From assembly GCA_918026815.1 (NCBI GenBank), contig CAKJVC010000143.1:620001-684000 (forward strand): a stretch of DNA of 64,000 bases, written 5' to 3'. The notes below the pieces were generated by a model. It did not search any database and had not been told where the DNA came from. It saw nothing but the letters and a program-made list of their open reading frames with translations. Positions within the stretch are counted from its first letter, which is position 1. The number at the start of each line of letters is the position of its first letter. Positions 34,531 to 45,040 of this stretch are shown one piece after another. The stretch is from Chalara sp. BL73 (lineage: Eukaryota > Ascomycota > Leotiomycetes > Helotiales). A program made the position numbers and the translations under genes.

Positions 34531-35997
34531 ATGGCATCCGCCGCTCGTAGCTTTCCCACCATCAAGGCCATTAGGACCTATGTCATTGACGGAGTAGGAT
34601 CCGGAGGAGACTACCACAATGTCAAGGGCGGACACTGGTAGGTCGGCATGAAAAAACCCCTATTTTCCGTGCAGTAATTGAACTAAATATAGGCTGGTTG
34701 ACACCTCTATCTCAACGCCAATGTCACGATGGGAAGAGTATCGAGCCTCGAGAACAAGTTGGGGAATCAACGTTTTGGGTTCCTTCTGTGTTGAAATTGA
34801 AGGTTCCGATGGCACTGTGGGCTTTGCTACTGGATTTGGAGGCAGGCGCAACTTACCTGTAGTATTGGAGGAGGCTGACTGAATCTCGCAGGTCCACCAG
34901 CATGTTGGTTGGTACACCAACACTTCGAACGATTCTTGATTGGAGCCGACCCCAGAGATACGAACCACCTCTTCGAGCAAATGTACAGAGGTTCAATGTT
35001 CTACGGTCGCAAAGGACTACCAGTAGCGGCTATATCTGTGATTGACTTGGCAATTTGGGACCTGCTAGGCAAGATTAGAAATGAGCCAGTATACAAGCTG
35101 ATTGGTGGCGCGACGCGGGAAAAGCTCGACTTCTACTGCACGGGTCCAGAACCAACCTCTGCGAAGGCAATGGGCTTCTGGGGTGCAAAAGTGCCTTTAC
35201 CATATTGCCCGGAAGAGGGGCATGCCGGCCTCAAGAAGAATGTCGAATTCCTGCGGAAACACCGAGAGAGCGTTGGACCTGATTTTCCAATCATGGTTGA
35301 TTGTTATATGAGTTTGAACGTCCCCTACACGATAGAAATCGTCAAGGCGTGCTTAGACTTGAATATCAACTGGTGGGAGGAATGCCTCTCCCCAGATGAC
35401 ACGGACGGCTTTGCTCAGATCAAGAGAGCTCACCCACAAGTCAAGTTCACCACTGGGGAGCATGAATATTCTAGGTACGGCTTCCGAAAGCTGATCGAAG
35501 GGCGAAATCTGGATATCATACAACCTGATGTTATGTGGCTCGGTGGTTTAACTGAGCTGCTAAAGGTATCTGCCATGGCCGCAGCCTACGACATCCCAGT
35601 GGTTCCTCACGCCAGTGGACCTTACAGCTACCATTATGTCATCTCGCAGACGAATTGCCCATTCCAAGAATATCTTGCCAACTCGCCTGACGGCAAGAGC
35701 GTGCTTCCAGTTTTTGGCGACTTATTCATTGATGAGCCTATTCCGGAGAAAGGTTTCCTCCTGAAGTCGCAGCTTGACAAGCCCGGATTCGGGCTAACCC
35801 TCAATCCTGCTGCGAAATTGATCCCGGCTCAGTATCTTCTAACACCAGACCCAGAAAGACCTTTAGGACGCCCTGCAGTCGAGGAAAAAGCCCCGCAACC
35901 CACGGAGCAGAAGAAGGTGGTTGAAAACGAAAAGCCAAAGGAGAATGGAGTGGTAAACGGCTTGGTCAGTGGTGTGAAGGAATTAACGACATCATAG
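34531..35997 (+). CDS. L-rhamnonate dehydratase-like enzyme (enolase superfamily, mandelate racemase subgroup)
   Basis: Mg-dependent dehydration of an aldonic acid, most likely L-rhamnonate to 2-keto-3-deoxy-L-rhamnonate in the fungal non-phosphorylated L-rhamnose pathway; cytosolic. Three exons: 34531-34637, 34693-34841, 34892-35997 (1362 nt, 453 residues). Residues expected for RhmD-type catalysis are in place: Mg ligands Asp222 (MVDCYM), Glu248 (WWEECL) and Glu275 (TTGEHE), and His325 (VPHASG). Other signatures are 'YGRKGLPVAAISVIDLAIWDLLGK' and 'PGFGLTLNP'. The N-terminus (KAIRTYVIDGVGSGGDYHN) also fits. A C-terminal Glu/Lys-rich tail of about 45 residues (PEEKAP-like to ELTTS) is extra to bacterial enzymes. 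Intron 2 needs a GC donor (34842) with a normal CTGAC branch and CGCAG acceptor. A related L-galactonate or other aldonate dehydratase cannot be excluded. Confidence 0.88.
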
Positions 35998-37376
35998 ATT
36001 ATGGAACATCTGGAATGGAATTTTCAATGCTTTGTTCAAGGATTTACATTAAGGGTTTATGGCCATTCTGAGGTGTGGTCGATCAAAGATAGTGATAACT
36101 TGGCGACAGGATGGACTCTGGGCTGAAATGTATTAGCTAGCCTATAACTTGCCTATAGATGATGTCGAGCTTCTCGGCTTAATTATTTTGCACGTTGATG
36201 ACTATATGTCAATTGGTCTTAGAGGCAAAGCTCGGTCTTTCCAGATTTGTCGCAATGCTGTGGGATAGAGAACTTGAAGGAAGTCTGAGAAAAGCGTACA
36301 TTGGCAGATATCGGGGATCCAACTCTCCAAACAAATTGCAGGCGAAAGTCACATATTTCCAGCAACAATCAAGCCACAATGCTGGGGTGAGGCAAAAGTA
36401 TTGTTCATGCCTTGAAGTTAAGGCTAGAGAGGCATACCTTTCTGGCCTCATATTGAAGGCATGAACTGTGTAGGGTTAGGTAAGAGCTTTTGTGCTGAGA
36501 TGCCTTCGGCTATTTTCAGATTACCTGGAATGCTTCGCCTCAACTCACACATGTTCCTCCCCAACCTTGTGAATTGTCAAATTGACAATCTGAGCTCACG
36601 AGCGAAGCTTATCGACTATCTGTCGGTGTTTACCCATCCGACCTGATGAGTCCAGATCGTTGCCCGCAAGCTGTCTCCCTTTCTGGACAGTCGTTGCTCT
36701 TCGTTGGTTGGTTGGTTGATGCGGTCATGTAATGGCTGAGCTCTCCTTCGCATCCCAAGAACACGGCCACATTTGAAAAAGAACTAGGATCCTACAATTT
36801 GCGTCAAATTGCTTAGTCAAAGCCTAGCCGGCCTTGGCTAAACAGCAGTGAGATCATTTTTCTGGGCGGGTTTTTGGTCTGTGAGGGTGACTGCGGCTCG
36901 AAGTCATATTCCTCCCAACACACTCTCATCGCGCTTAGCGCTTCTGCATCCGGCTCCATCTTACAGTATGAGCCGCATTATGTCCCCGTTTAAAGGACGA
37001 ATGAAACATGATGGATCTTCTGAGTGCCGGTCATCAACGCCTGTTGGTGTGTGAAGGAGCTCATCAAGATTGGTTGAGCGAACATCACCCCGGCCGACAA
37101 GCCAGCTCAGCCGCGACCCTTCCTCCGTAGCCTCACTGAAGCTACCCTTCGGATCCATCTACCGTTCCTCCAACTTTGAGATACTGTGGAAGGGCATCAG
37201 AGACCCGGTCGGTTCGATCATATATTATGCTCTGTTCTGCACTCAATTCATGCATTCAGTATCATCAGTTCCACATCCACATCTTCGCATCTCTCCAGCT
37301 TCTCTTCCGATCCATTTCATTTGTCAACTTTTCATTTGTCTATCTTTCCTATCCAATTTCATAAAGTACTTTCAAT
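35998..37376. other. Intergenic region, dehydratase 3' to carbonic anhydrase 5'
   Basis: About 1.4 kb. A short GGTT repeat lies at 36703-36718. Open frames at 36.2-36.65 kb and 37.07-37.44 kb have no recognisable content. The last 200 bases form the pyrimidine-rich promoter and leader of the carbonic anhydrase gene. Confidence 0.45.
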
Positions 37377-38301
37377 ATGCGTGTTGTATCTTTAGCACTT
37401 GCAGCCTCTGTCCTCGCTGTTACGCAGGCATGCTATGACGATTCCCAACACCTCTACCGCCGAGGTGACAACAGCACCGTTGCCTCCTCCAAGCACTGGG
37501 GATATGGTAGCAACGATGGCCCATTGAGCTGGCATGTGCTCGATAAATCCAAGAATGGCGACTGCGCATTGGGCAAACAACAAACCCCCATCAACTTGGA
37601 CAGCAAGATCAAGAAGGAGTCCGGTAAGGAGTACAAGATGAAGATTCCAAAGAAGGACAACAACAAGGTCAAATTTGAGAACAAGGGCCACACCGTTGAG
37701 GTGAATGGCTTCAAGAAGTCGACCCTCAAGTTCGGTAACACAGAATACGAGCTCCAACAGGCGCACTTACACACCCCAGGAGAGCATCAAATTGAGGGAG
37801 AGTACTCGCCAATGGAGATCCACTTCGTCCACAAGACCAAGGAAGGAAAGCTCGCTGTTGTTGGTTTCCTGATTGAGATCGGACGTGCAACCTCGCCCGC
37901 CTTGAGGACCATCCTCAGAGCTGCGGATAAGATCAAGACAAACGGAAAGACCACTGACATCAACGGTGTTGACTTTAACTCCATCACCGACCACTTGTCC
38001 AAGAATGAGGTCTACAGGTAGGCTCCTCTCAACAGTCACGTACTCTCTGAACCATGTACTAACTACATTTAGATACCAAGGATCCCTAACCACCCCACCA
38101 TGCACTGAGGGCATCGAGTGGATCGTCAGCAAGAAGCCCCTCATCATCGACTGGATGATGTACAACTCCCTCAAGCACATCATGAAGTTCAACGCCCGCT
38201 TCATCCAAAGCCGCCCTGGTGAGGAGAACCCAATCCTTGCTTCTGCCGGTACCGCCCAATCCATTGCTCAAGACCGCAAGGACGGCAAGAAGACAAACTA
38301 A
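37377..38301 (+). CDS. Secreted alpha-carbonic anhydrase
   Basis: Zinc enzyme interconverting CO2 and bicarbonate, here extracellular or wall-associated. Two exons: 37377-38017 and 38073-38301 (870 nt, 289 residues). Signal peptide: MRVVSLALAASVLAVTQA. Alpha-CA signatures: 'HWGYGSNDGPLSWHVL', 'QQTPINLDS', zinc ligands His130 and His132 (QQAHLHTPGEH) with His149 (MEIHFVHK), 'VVGFLIEIG' and 'YQGSLTTPPCTEGIEWIV'. The intron (38018-38072) lies between the Arg codon and YQGSLTT and has a CTAAC branch site. Two cysteines (one in GDCALG, one in PPCTEG) can form the disulfide known from secreted alpha-CAs. The C-terminus is lysine-rich without a GPI-like hydrophobic tail. Family call is firm. Confidence 0.95.
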
Positions 38302-39604
38302 ATCCTCTTTTGTCTCTGAGCGGAAAGAAAGGGTGGTAGAGAATTGTACCAATGACAAAAAAATATTTTGTGGATAAGGCGTTTACGGGCTTAAAAAGTG
38401 GGGATGAAAGGCGTTTTGGATTGAACTTTGTGAGCGATTTAGCGGTTTCATAGCATGCACCTCATATCTCATTTCCTCTTTTTTTATTTCAATATTTCTT
38501 CCTCGTGTTCTTCATGTTGTGTTCCGCTCACCTGTTTGACAATCTGAGGCTCAAAGTCTGCATGTTCTAACTCAATTGCTAGTGCAAATGATGGTGCTTG
38601 AACTTTGTTCAGGTTGCAATTGCATATTCTGAATGTGTCCATCAAGGTTGGCATCCGAAGCGTTCTAGCCGTTAGCGCTCGTGTTATGTCTCGGAGAACT
38701 TGAATCTGATAAGCACTCATCCTGCACTAATAGACTTAGATCCAAACGGCTGTTTTCAGGATATAAGCCACAAAAGAACATCAGACGCTTAAACGCACAC
38801 AGGGCATACCGAGCTACAGTATCCTGGCGTATAGTAAGTAGATAACAAAATTATCTCATCAACGGTCAAGCAACCCCTATCACCAATCAGATTGCGGCCC
38901 TATCCATGTGCCATAAAGATGGTACACAAGGCATATTTAAAGATCAGGTCGCCTACCCTAAGAACGGGCTTTCCTCAACCGACAGGTGGTGAGTTATGTC
39001 GACACGGAGCAGATGAGGAGAACGGTGATTAGCGTGAGAATGGCAAGTGAGATGCGTCTCCAATAAGAACGTATGGCAGACGGCGAGGAGCGGTCATAGA
39101 CCAGTTTCTTACTTGGGAAGCTATTAGGCCGCATGAGGAGCTAGCTGGCTTACTGTGTCCTCAATTAAGGTAGTTCGTAACAGTGGGATGATAGTACTAT
39201 GAGATGGTCCATGATCTACACCATTGGTTGCTTAAAATGGCTTTTGCAGATAGTAGCTTACATATCGGCCCCTCAATGCAATATCCCAATATGAGCAATT
39301 AGGCTATACTTCTCTAAACTATTGCTTCTTTCCAGGTAAAGATCTCCAGCAGGTTCGAAACGCTCTATTTCATTTGATACGTTGGAGATCCCTATAAAAT
39401 GAAGCACGACGGGCATTTCACAAGTTACAAGTTGCACAAGTTTTAATAAAATTTTCATTTCCGATCGCGTATGCCACCCTACATATGTATCAGAAAACCA
39501 TGTGATTATTCCTTGGGTTGAAATCAAATAACGCCCCATAAACCATCTCACTGGGTATAAAACGCCGCCATATGCAGAAAGAACCAAGTACAGAATAGGG
39601 CTAT
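38302..39604. other. Intergenic region between two convergent genes
   Basis: About 1.3 kb of AT-rich DNA between two stop codons. Minus-strand frames at 38484-38720 and 39273-39587 are short and unrecognised. Nothing supported. Confidence 0.45.
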
Positions 39605-41442
39605 CTAGGCATCACCCTCCGCCTCCGCCTTAGCCTTCTCCGCCTTGGCTCGCTTTCTCTGCGTCTTGGGATCACGAAGGTCGTCGTCGTCAGACCACTC
39701 CGAGTCGCTCTCCGTCATCAATGGCATAGCCATGCGCTTCCACATGCGGCGGTCGGTACGGAGACCAGCAACCTCACGACGCAACTCCTCGAGCTCGGGG
39801 TGGTCGGTAATATAGCGGCGCATGTCACGTAGGTGACCATTAGCTCGGGCAGCTGCTGCTTGCATGTCGTAAATGAGGCAGTTAAGGCGCAAATTTTCGG
39901 CACGCTCATGGGCAAGTTGATCACGGTAGCTCTTGTGCCAGGCGAGAACATCTCTGTCAGTATCAGCACGGAACTTGTGCATCTTGTCTCTGATATCGGC
40001 CAAAATGTTGCATCCATGGATGACCAACTTCCAGTTCTCGTCACGGGCATGCTCAGCACTTGCAAGATCCTCCTTGAGCTTGGATATCTCTTGCTCGAGG
40101 TTAGTGGTACCAGCTGTGGCAAGGTTAGCATCTGAGATTAATTATTGCATCTAGGAACTTACAGTTCAAAGCTTCGGCAGCGCGGGCAAGGATCTCATCG
40201 TTGGAAAGATCATGGCTGCGAGCGAGCTCACGGACCTCTCCAGCCTTCTGGACGATGCTTGCGGTAAGGTTTTGGTTGTGAGCAAGAGTGCGCGACAATT
40301 CCTCGACCATACCCATGATATAGTTTAGATCGGCCTGGTGACCGGCAGGAGTTGGAAAACCAACCATGCCAGGGTTCATACCAATACCGTTCATGCCATT
40401 GCCGTGGCTGATACCTTGAGATGGGGATGGCGGGGCCTGGCGAGGGTTGCTAGGGCCAGTACCAGAAGACTCAAAATTTTGATAGCTCATTTTGGACGAT
40501 GAAGTCTTGTGATACTTTTGTTTGTATTTACGTGCTTCCAGTAATCGCTCAGCTTCTTGGTTGATGATGGCTTGCCTAACTCGGTCGAGCTCACGTCGTT
40601 CCTCAAGCAAACGTTCCTCTTCAGCTTGCAAGATATCCTCCTCTGTTGGTAGGCCTTTGTCCTTGGCTAAACTGCTGAGGTCAATGGCGGTATTGCGTCT
40701 ATGAATTCGAGCAGATCGTGGACCAGCTGGTTTAGTGATTGGACGAGAGTAGTTAAAAGGAGTTGAATATGGGGAATATGAGGAGAATTCGCCGCTTTTG
40801 GGACGTGGAGATGGTAGTGGACGTGCCGCAACAGGTGATGGCTCGCACTTTGCTGGGTAAGAGATTGACTCGCGGCGAGCAGATGGTGCAACGGCGGGTA
40901 GATTGTCAACTTGAGTAACTATATCACCTAGCTTCACTTGGAGTCAGTATCTTGAAGTAACGCCAGTGTCTAACCGCTCTTCAAACACTCAGGGGAGGGC
41001 AAGATTCTTCGACATTCTGACTTACAATACTGTAGGAGGTAGAGGAAGATGAAGTAGTTGGACGAGTGGTTGGACGAGGAGTGGTGGGACGAGGAGTGGT
41101 AGCACGACTTGGAGTCTCAGTGATACCAGAATCAGAGTCGATGGCGGGGAAATGAAGGCCGAGGCCAAGACCAGCGCCAGAGCTGCTTGAGGAAGCTTCG
41201 GAAGTAAGCTGAGCTTGTAGTGCAGACTCTCGAGCTTCACCTTCGTTTTTTTGATTGATCTCCTTGATAAGTTTTGCGATCTCGTTTTCTTGATGGCTGA
41301 GAGGACTCTCGAATGGGTTTTCAGAACGAATAGAGTTGGATCGGCGACGGGTGCGAACGGTAAAGGATTCTGCAACTGTAGGTGGATTGCTGTCAACAAG
41401 TGAATCGCGTCTGCGACGATTATTTGGTGGTGTTTCTGCCAT
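39605..41442 (-). CDS. Coiled-coil protein of filamentous fungi, unknown function
   Basis: Three exons: 41442-41026, 40931-40163, 40113-39605 (1695 nt, 564 residues). The N-terminal third (MAETPPNNRRRRDS, then ENPFESPL) is disordered and ends in a TTPRPTT repeat. The middle (about 215-275) has a charged helix 'TEEDILQAEEERLLEERRELDRVRQAI'. Gly/Asn/Met-rich linker follows (GISHGNGMNGIGMNPGMVG). The C-terminal half is a predicted coiled coil (MVEELSRTLAHNQNLTASIV; SKLKEDLASAEHARDENWKLV; HGCNILADIRDKMHKFRADTD) ending in an acidic then Lys/Ala-rich tail. No membrane or catalytic motif. The composition suggests a scaffold or cytoskeletal/nuclear structural protein, but I recognise no named family. 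The second acceptor (GTGAAG) is the weakest join; phase supports it. Confidence 0.8.
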
Positions 41443-42753
41443 CTCGATCTGGGAAGGAAGGCGGTCTCGTTAGCGTCTAACAGTCATTGATGCCATCATT
41501 CTCAGGCGACAATGGAGCTAAGGTCCTCGCCTATTCTCGCTAACATTCAGGCCGCGAAAGGGGCTTGAGGTGACTTACTGGGAGCAAGAATGCACGTTCG
41601 CGAGGTGTTGTTGTGTTGTATGATGAGGTTAGTTGAATTAATCGAGGATGGAGATAGGTGAGGCTCTCTTAACTGCTTGACCATCGTTTGTGTTGACGCA
41701 CTAGTCTCAACTTGGCGGGTGTGGACAACCCAATTCGGCGGTTGTGAATAGGCACAACAACTTGAGGACATCGATTGCCTCAGGTCGTAGTATACTTCTA
41801 TTTCGACTGTTGGAACTCAGTGCTTTGATTGTAGATTTATTTTACCGGAATTTGGTAAGCTTCTCCTAGCTTTGTACACCTCGGCTAACGTCACAGACAG
41901 CATCCACCGATGTAGTTATAGGCAGCCTCGGGTCGCAGCCTTGATACTGTGTCTTGACCCAGCTTGTTTATAGTGGTATCCAGAGATCTCGCAGCTATTT
42001 TCCAGCTACTTTGCTTCTGAATTGTTATGAATCTGTTAAAATACGGTGGTTGAGAATGACTTACAAGATGCCAAAACCTTAGATACGTCTATCCTATCCA
42101 TCCCCTTCATCCCTATTAACTTGCATGTACGACCTGTTTAAAATGCATAGAGAGGGTTGATTATAAGTTTTAAAAGCTTATAGAAATCGGTTGCATCTGG
42201 CAATGATAGTATGCTTGGGTACCGAATGACCTTAACGTGCAAACACAGTCATGCTTTGTTAGAATCCAAAAAATATGAGATTGTTTCAACTATTGCCAAG
42301 AAGTTCGTTGTATTCTGTCTCTGACATGTACAAGACATCTAGTTCCTTGTCCTCAAGAAAGCTGACATGGAGATCTTTACCCGCCACTTCGTTCAAGGCT
42401 ATGATGGGGCTGAGGAGGACGAAATAAAGGGACTTGAAGAATAGACACGCAGGTAAAATGAATAATATATCCATAGCATTTCCATAATATGAGAGCTTGT
42501 TAATCATTCCATGTTTGACATAGAAAATCATTCTCTATCGTAAACCTCCGGCAACTTTCTTGACATTTTCACTGGTCTAATTTTTTGGTTTCAAATACTT
42601 TAGTACTACTGAGAAAGAAAGCACATAACATACGGCCCTATGGTCTACTGAACTAAATCTGCTTCCTTGTGCCACAACTGCATATATGCTACACGCCTGG
42701 TGATTAAATAACTAAGAGTTATTAAATCGCCATTCTCAGGAGAACTCTGCTCA
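41443..42753. other. Intergenic region upstream of the coiled-coil gene
   Basis: About 1.3 kb; promoter of the coiled-coil gene on one side and 3' flank of the GH127 gene on the other. The frame at 42286-42531 is short and unrecognised. Nothing supported. Confidence 0.45.
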
Positions 42754-45040
42754 TTATGAGGGCAGCGAGCCACTCGTTGTCCAATAAACAACATAGTTAA
42801 ATCCTTGCGCGTTGTAGAACGGCCCCAGGCTCACAGTCTGACCATTTGCCGTGGCCGTAAAGTCCAGGGTTGAGGTGCTTATCCGCTTAATGGAGCTCAG
42901 AGTAAGTGTCGGGTTGGAGCTAAGCGTGGTGCTACCGTAGTTTCCAGACAAGATGGCAGGTCCAAAGGCGACAGCAGCAATGCTCTGATTGTCATTGGCA
43001 GGAATGAGTCGCAGCTTCATAGGCAGTGTTACGATGACAGTATCGCCTGAAACCCACGTCCTAGATATGGTGGCGTACGAGCCGGGGCTAGCGCTAACTC
43101 CGGCGCTTTGGCCGTTGATCGTGATGGTTGCCGTGGATGTCCAAGCGGGGATGCGGATCTTCATTGCCCATGAGCCACTGCCGGTAACTTTGAGTGTCGT
43201 GGTATCTATCACATAGTTAGCGCAGCTATCTCTAAGACTATGGACGTATGAATTTTCGCGCCCTCGACCGACCCAAGTACAAAAACTTACCAGTCATCGG
43301 GTAACTCGTGGTCTGCGAGATTATTACGCTTTTGGCGGACCAGTTCAAGGTTGATGGAATAAAAAGATTGACGTAAAGAGACGAGTCATCATAGCCATAG
43401 ATGGAATCCATGTATTTGGTATGAGTCTACCTATTGTTAGCTTGCGTTTTCAAGACCTCAATTGTGTCTAGTCTGGGCTTTCCAGGCTCACCTCAACACC
43501 AGTGCCTTGGCAGCACCAAAACGTAGTATCTAAATTAGTTGGAGTTAGTAATGAACGGAATAGTGTCGAGAGAAAGTGGAGCATTAGAAGCTACTATTAT
43601 GAGGCTCCCGAGCAACCTTAAATGGAATATGACACTTACAATCCGTCGACCAAGTCCCGCCCCCCCAAGCCGGACCAACGCCACGACGCCCTCCAGGGTT
43701 AAGCGGGGTGAAGTAAGTAATATGCCCGTGGGAAGACGAGGGATCCTGGTGACCAAGAAGATGGTTAAGTACGGCGCGCTCGTAGTAGTCAAAGTAAGCA
43801 GGTGCGGGGTTAATCGTCCAAAGCTCACGAGTCAGCTTCAACATATTGTACGTGTTACACGCCTCGCAAGTGTCCTGGCTCAAATACCCCGAAATTGCAT
43901 CAGGATTTCGAAAGTGCTCTGCCTGGCTGTTGCCACCAATCGCGTACGTGTGGTCGTTGACGGTAATGGACCATGCGTTTTGGGCGATGTTGCGGTAAGT
44001 CGTATTGCCGGTTTGCTTGTACTCGTGAGCGGCACCGATCCACTTGGGGACTTGAGTGTTGGCGTGTAACCCGCTAAGAAGATCTTGATTTGAAGCTAGA
44101 GGGCTAAATACGGAGGCATGGTCGAATCGCTTGGCTGTCTCGAGGAATCGAGCATCGTTCGTCCACCAGTAGACCTCAGTCAGAATGTCATTCATGCCTC
44201 CGAACTCAGTGCCCATTAAGCCTAGCGTGTATTAATTAGCCAAGGCTACAAAGCCTCTCAATAATGAATACAAAGGACCATTGTTTACTGCCAGCTATGT
44301 GGACAAGCACAGTGCAAACATATCGTGCATCGTGGTATAGCTAGGGGGGGATCACTGATCGTTCAAGCACTTCTTAACTTACTTTGCATCTGGGCGTAGC
44401 TCAGCTTTCCGGTCCTCGTGTAAACCCATGTAGCGAGAGACAGGAGAACATCCCTGGCATTTGTGTCACCGATATGTCGCCATACATCGAGCAATCCGGC
44501 CATAGTCTTATGAATAGCATAGTAAGGCACGTTACCATTCGTCAAAGTTCGTTGCTCAAGTGCTGTGATTTCTGACTCTGGGAATCCAGACAAGTATCCT
44601 GTAGAGAAGCCGGCATTACCATTATTTTTTTGGCACTTAGCCAACTCAGCAACAAAGTAGGTAGCTTTGTCCCTGCATGTGGTATCTCGAAGTGATGACC
44701 AGCAATTCGCCCACGCCGTCAACAGGTGTCCCTGCATGTGGGAACGGAATGGAAAACTAGGAGCATCCCAGCCTCCATTGGCAGTTGCACCGTTTGTGGG
44801 GAGATTGTGGTTCAGTCTAAATACGTAGAGCATTCGCTCCAAATCGACAGACTTGATGTAGCTCAAAGTGCGACCTTGATTATCCATCCAACGGCTGTTG
44901 GTTAGTTGAACTTGACTCATGTCGAAAATGCGAGCTGCAATGCCAGTTTCTCCCCTGGCGGGAGAGACGGCAAGGTCTGCTACCACATTACTAATGAAGA
45001 GCAACCCCAACACGACTCCCTGGCGTAGGGTTGAGAGCAT
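42754..45040 (-). CDS. Secreted GH127 beta-L-arabinofuranosidase-like protein (DUF1680)
   Basis: Retaining glycoside hydrolase using a cysteine nucleophile and bound zinc, releasing L-arabinofuranose or related sugars. Five exons: 45040-44383, 44221-43640, 43529-43492, 43426-43291, 43205-42754 (1866 nt, 621 residues). Start chosen at MLSTLRQGVVLGLLFISNVVA, a clean signal peptide; the longer upstream frame (M at 45121) lacks sense. Catalytic and zinc residues match the bacterial HypBA1 layout: Glu339 and Cys341 (CEACNTYNMLKL), Cys419-Cys420 (FWCCQGTGVE). Other family segments are 'GWDAPSFPFRSHMQGHLL', 'YYAIHKTMAGLLD', 'GTEFGGMNDIL' and 'YFTPLNPGGRRG'. A beta-sandwich domain fills the C-terminus. 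Exon 3 is 38 nt and carries the catalytic CC pair. A possible TATA box lies at 45082-45088 on the minus strand. Sugar specificity unknown. Confidence 0.92.

Noticed and set aside
43539..44069. 176-codon plus-strand open frame
   Set aside because: Lies antisense over GH127 exons whose frame and catalytic residues are clear; a shadow frame.
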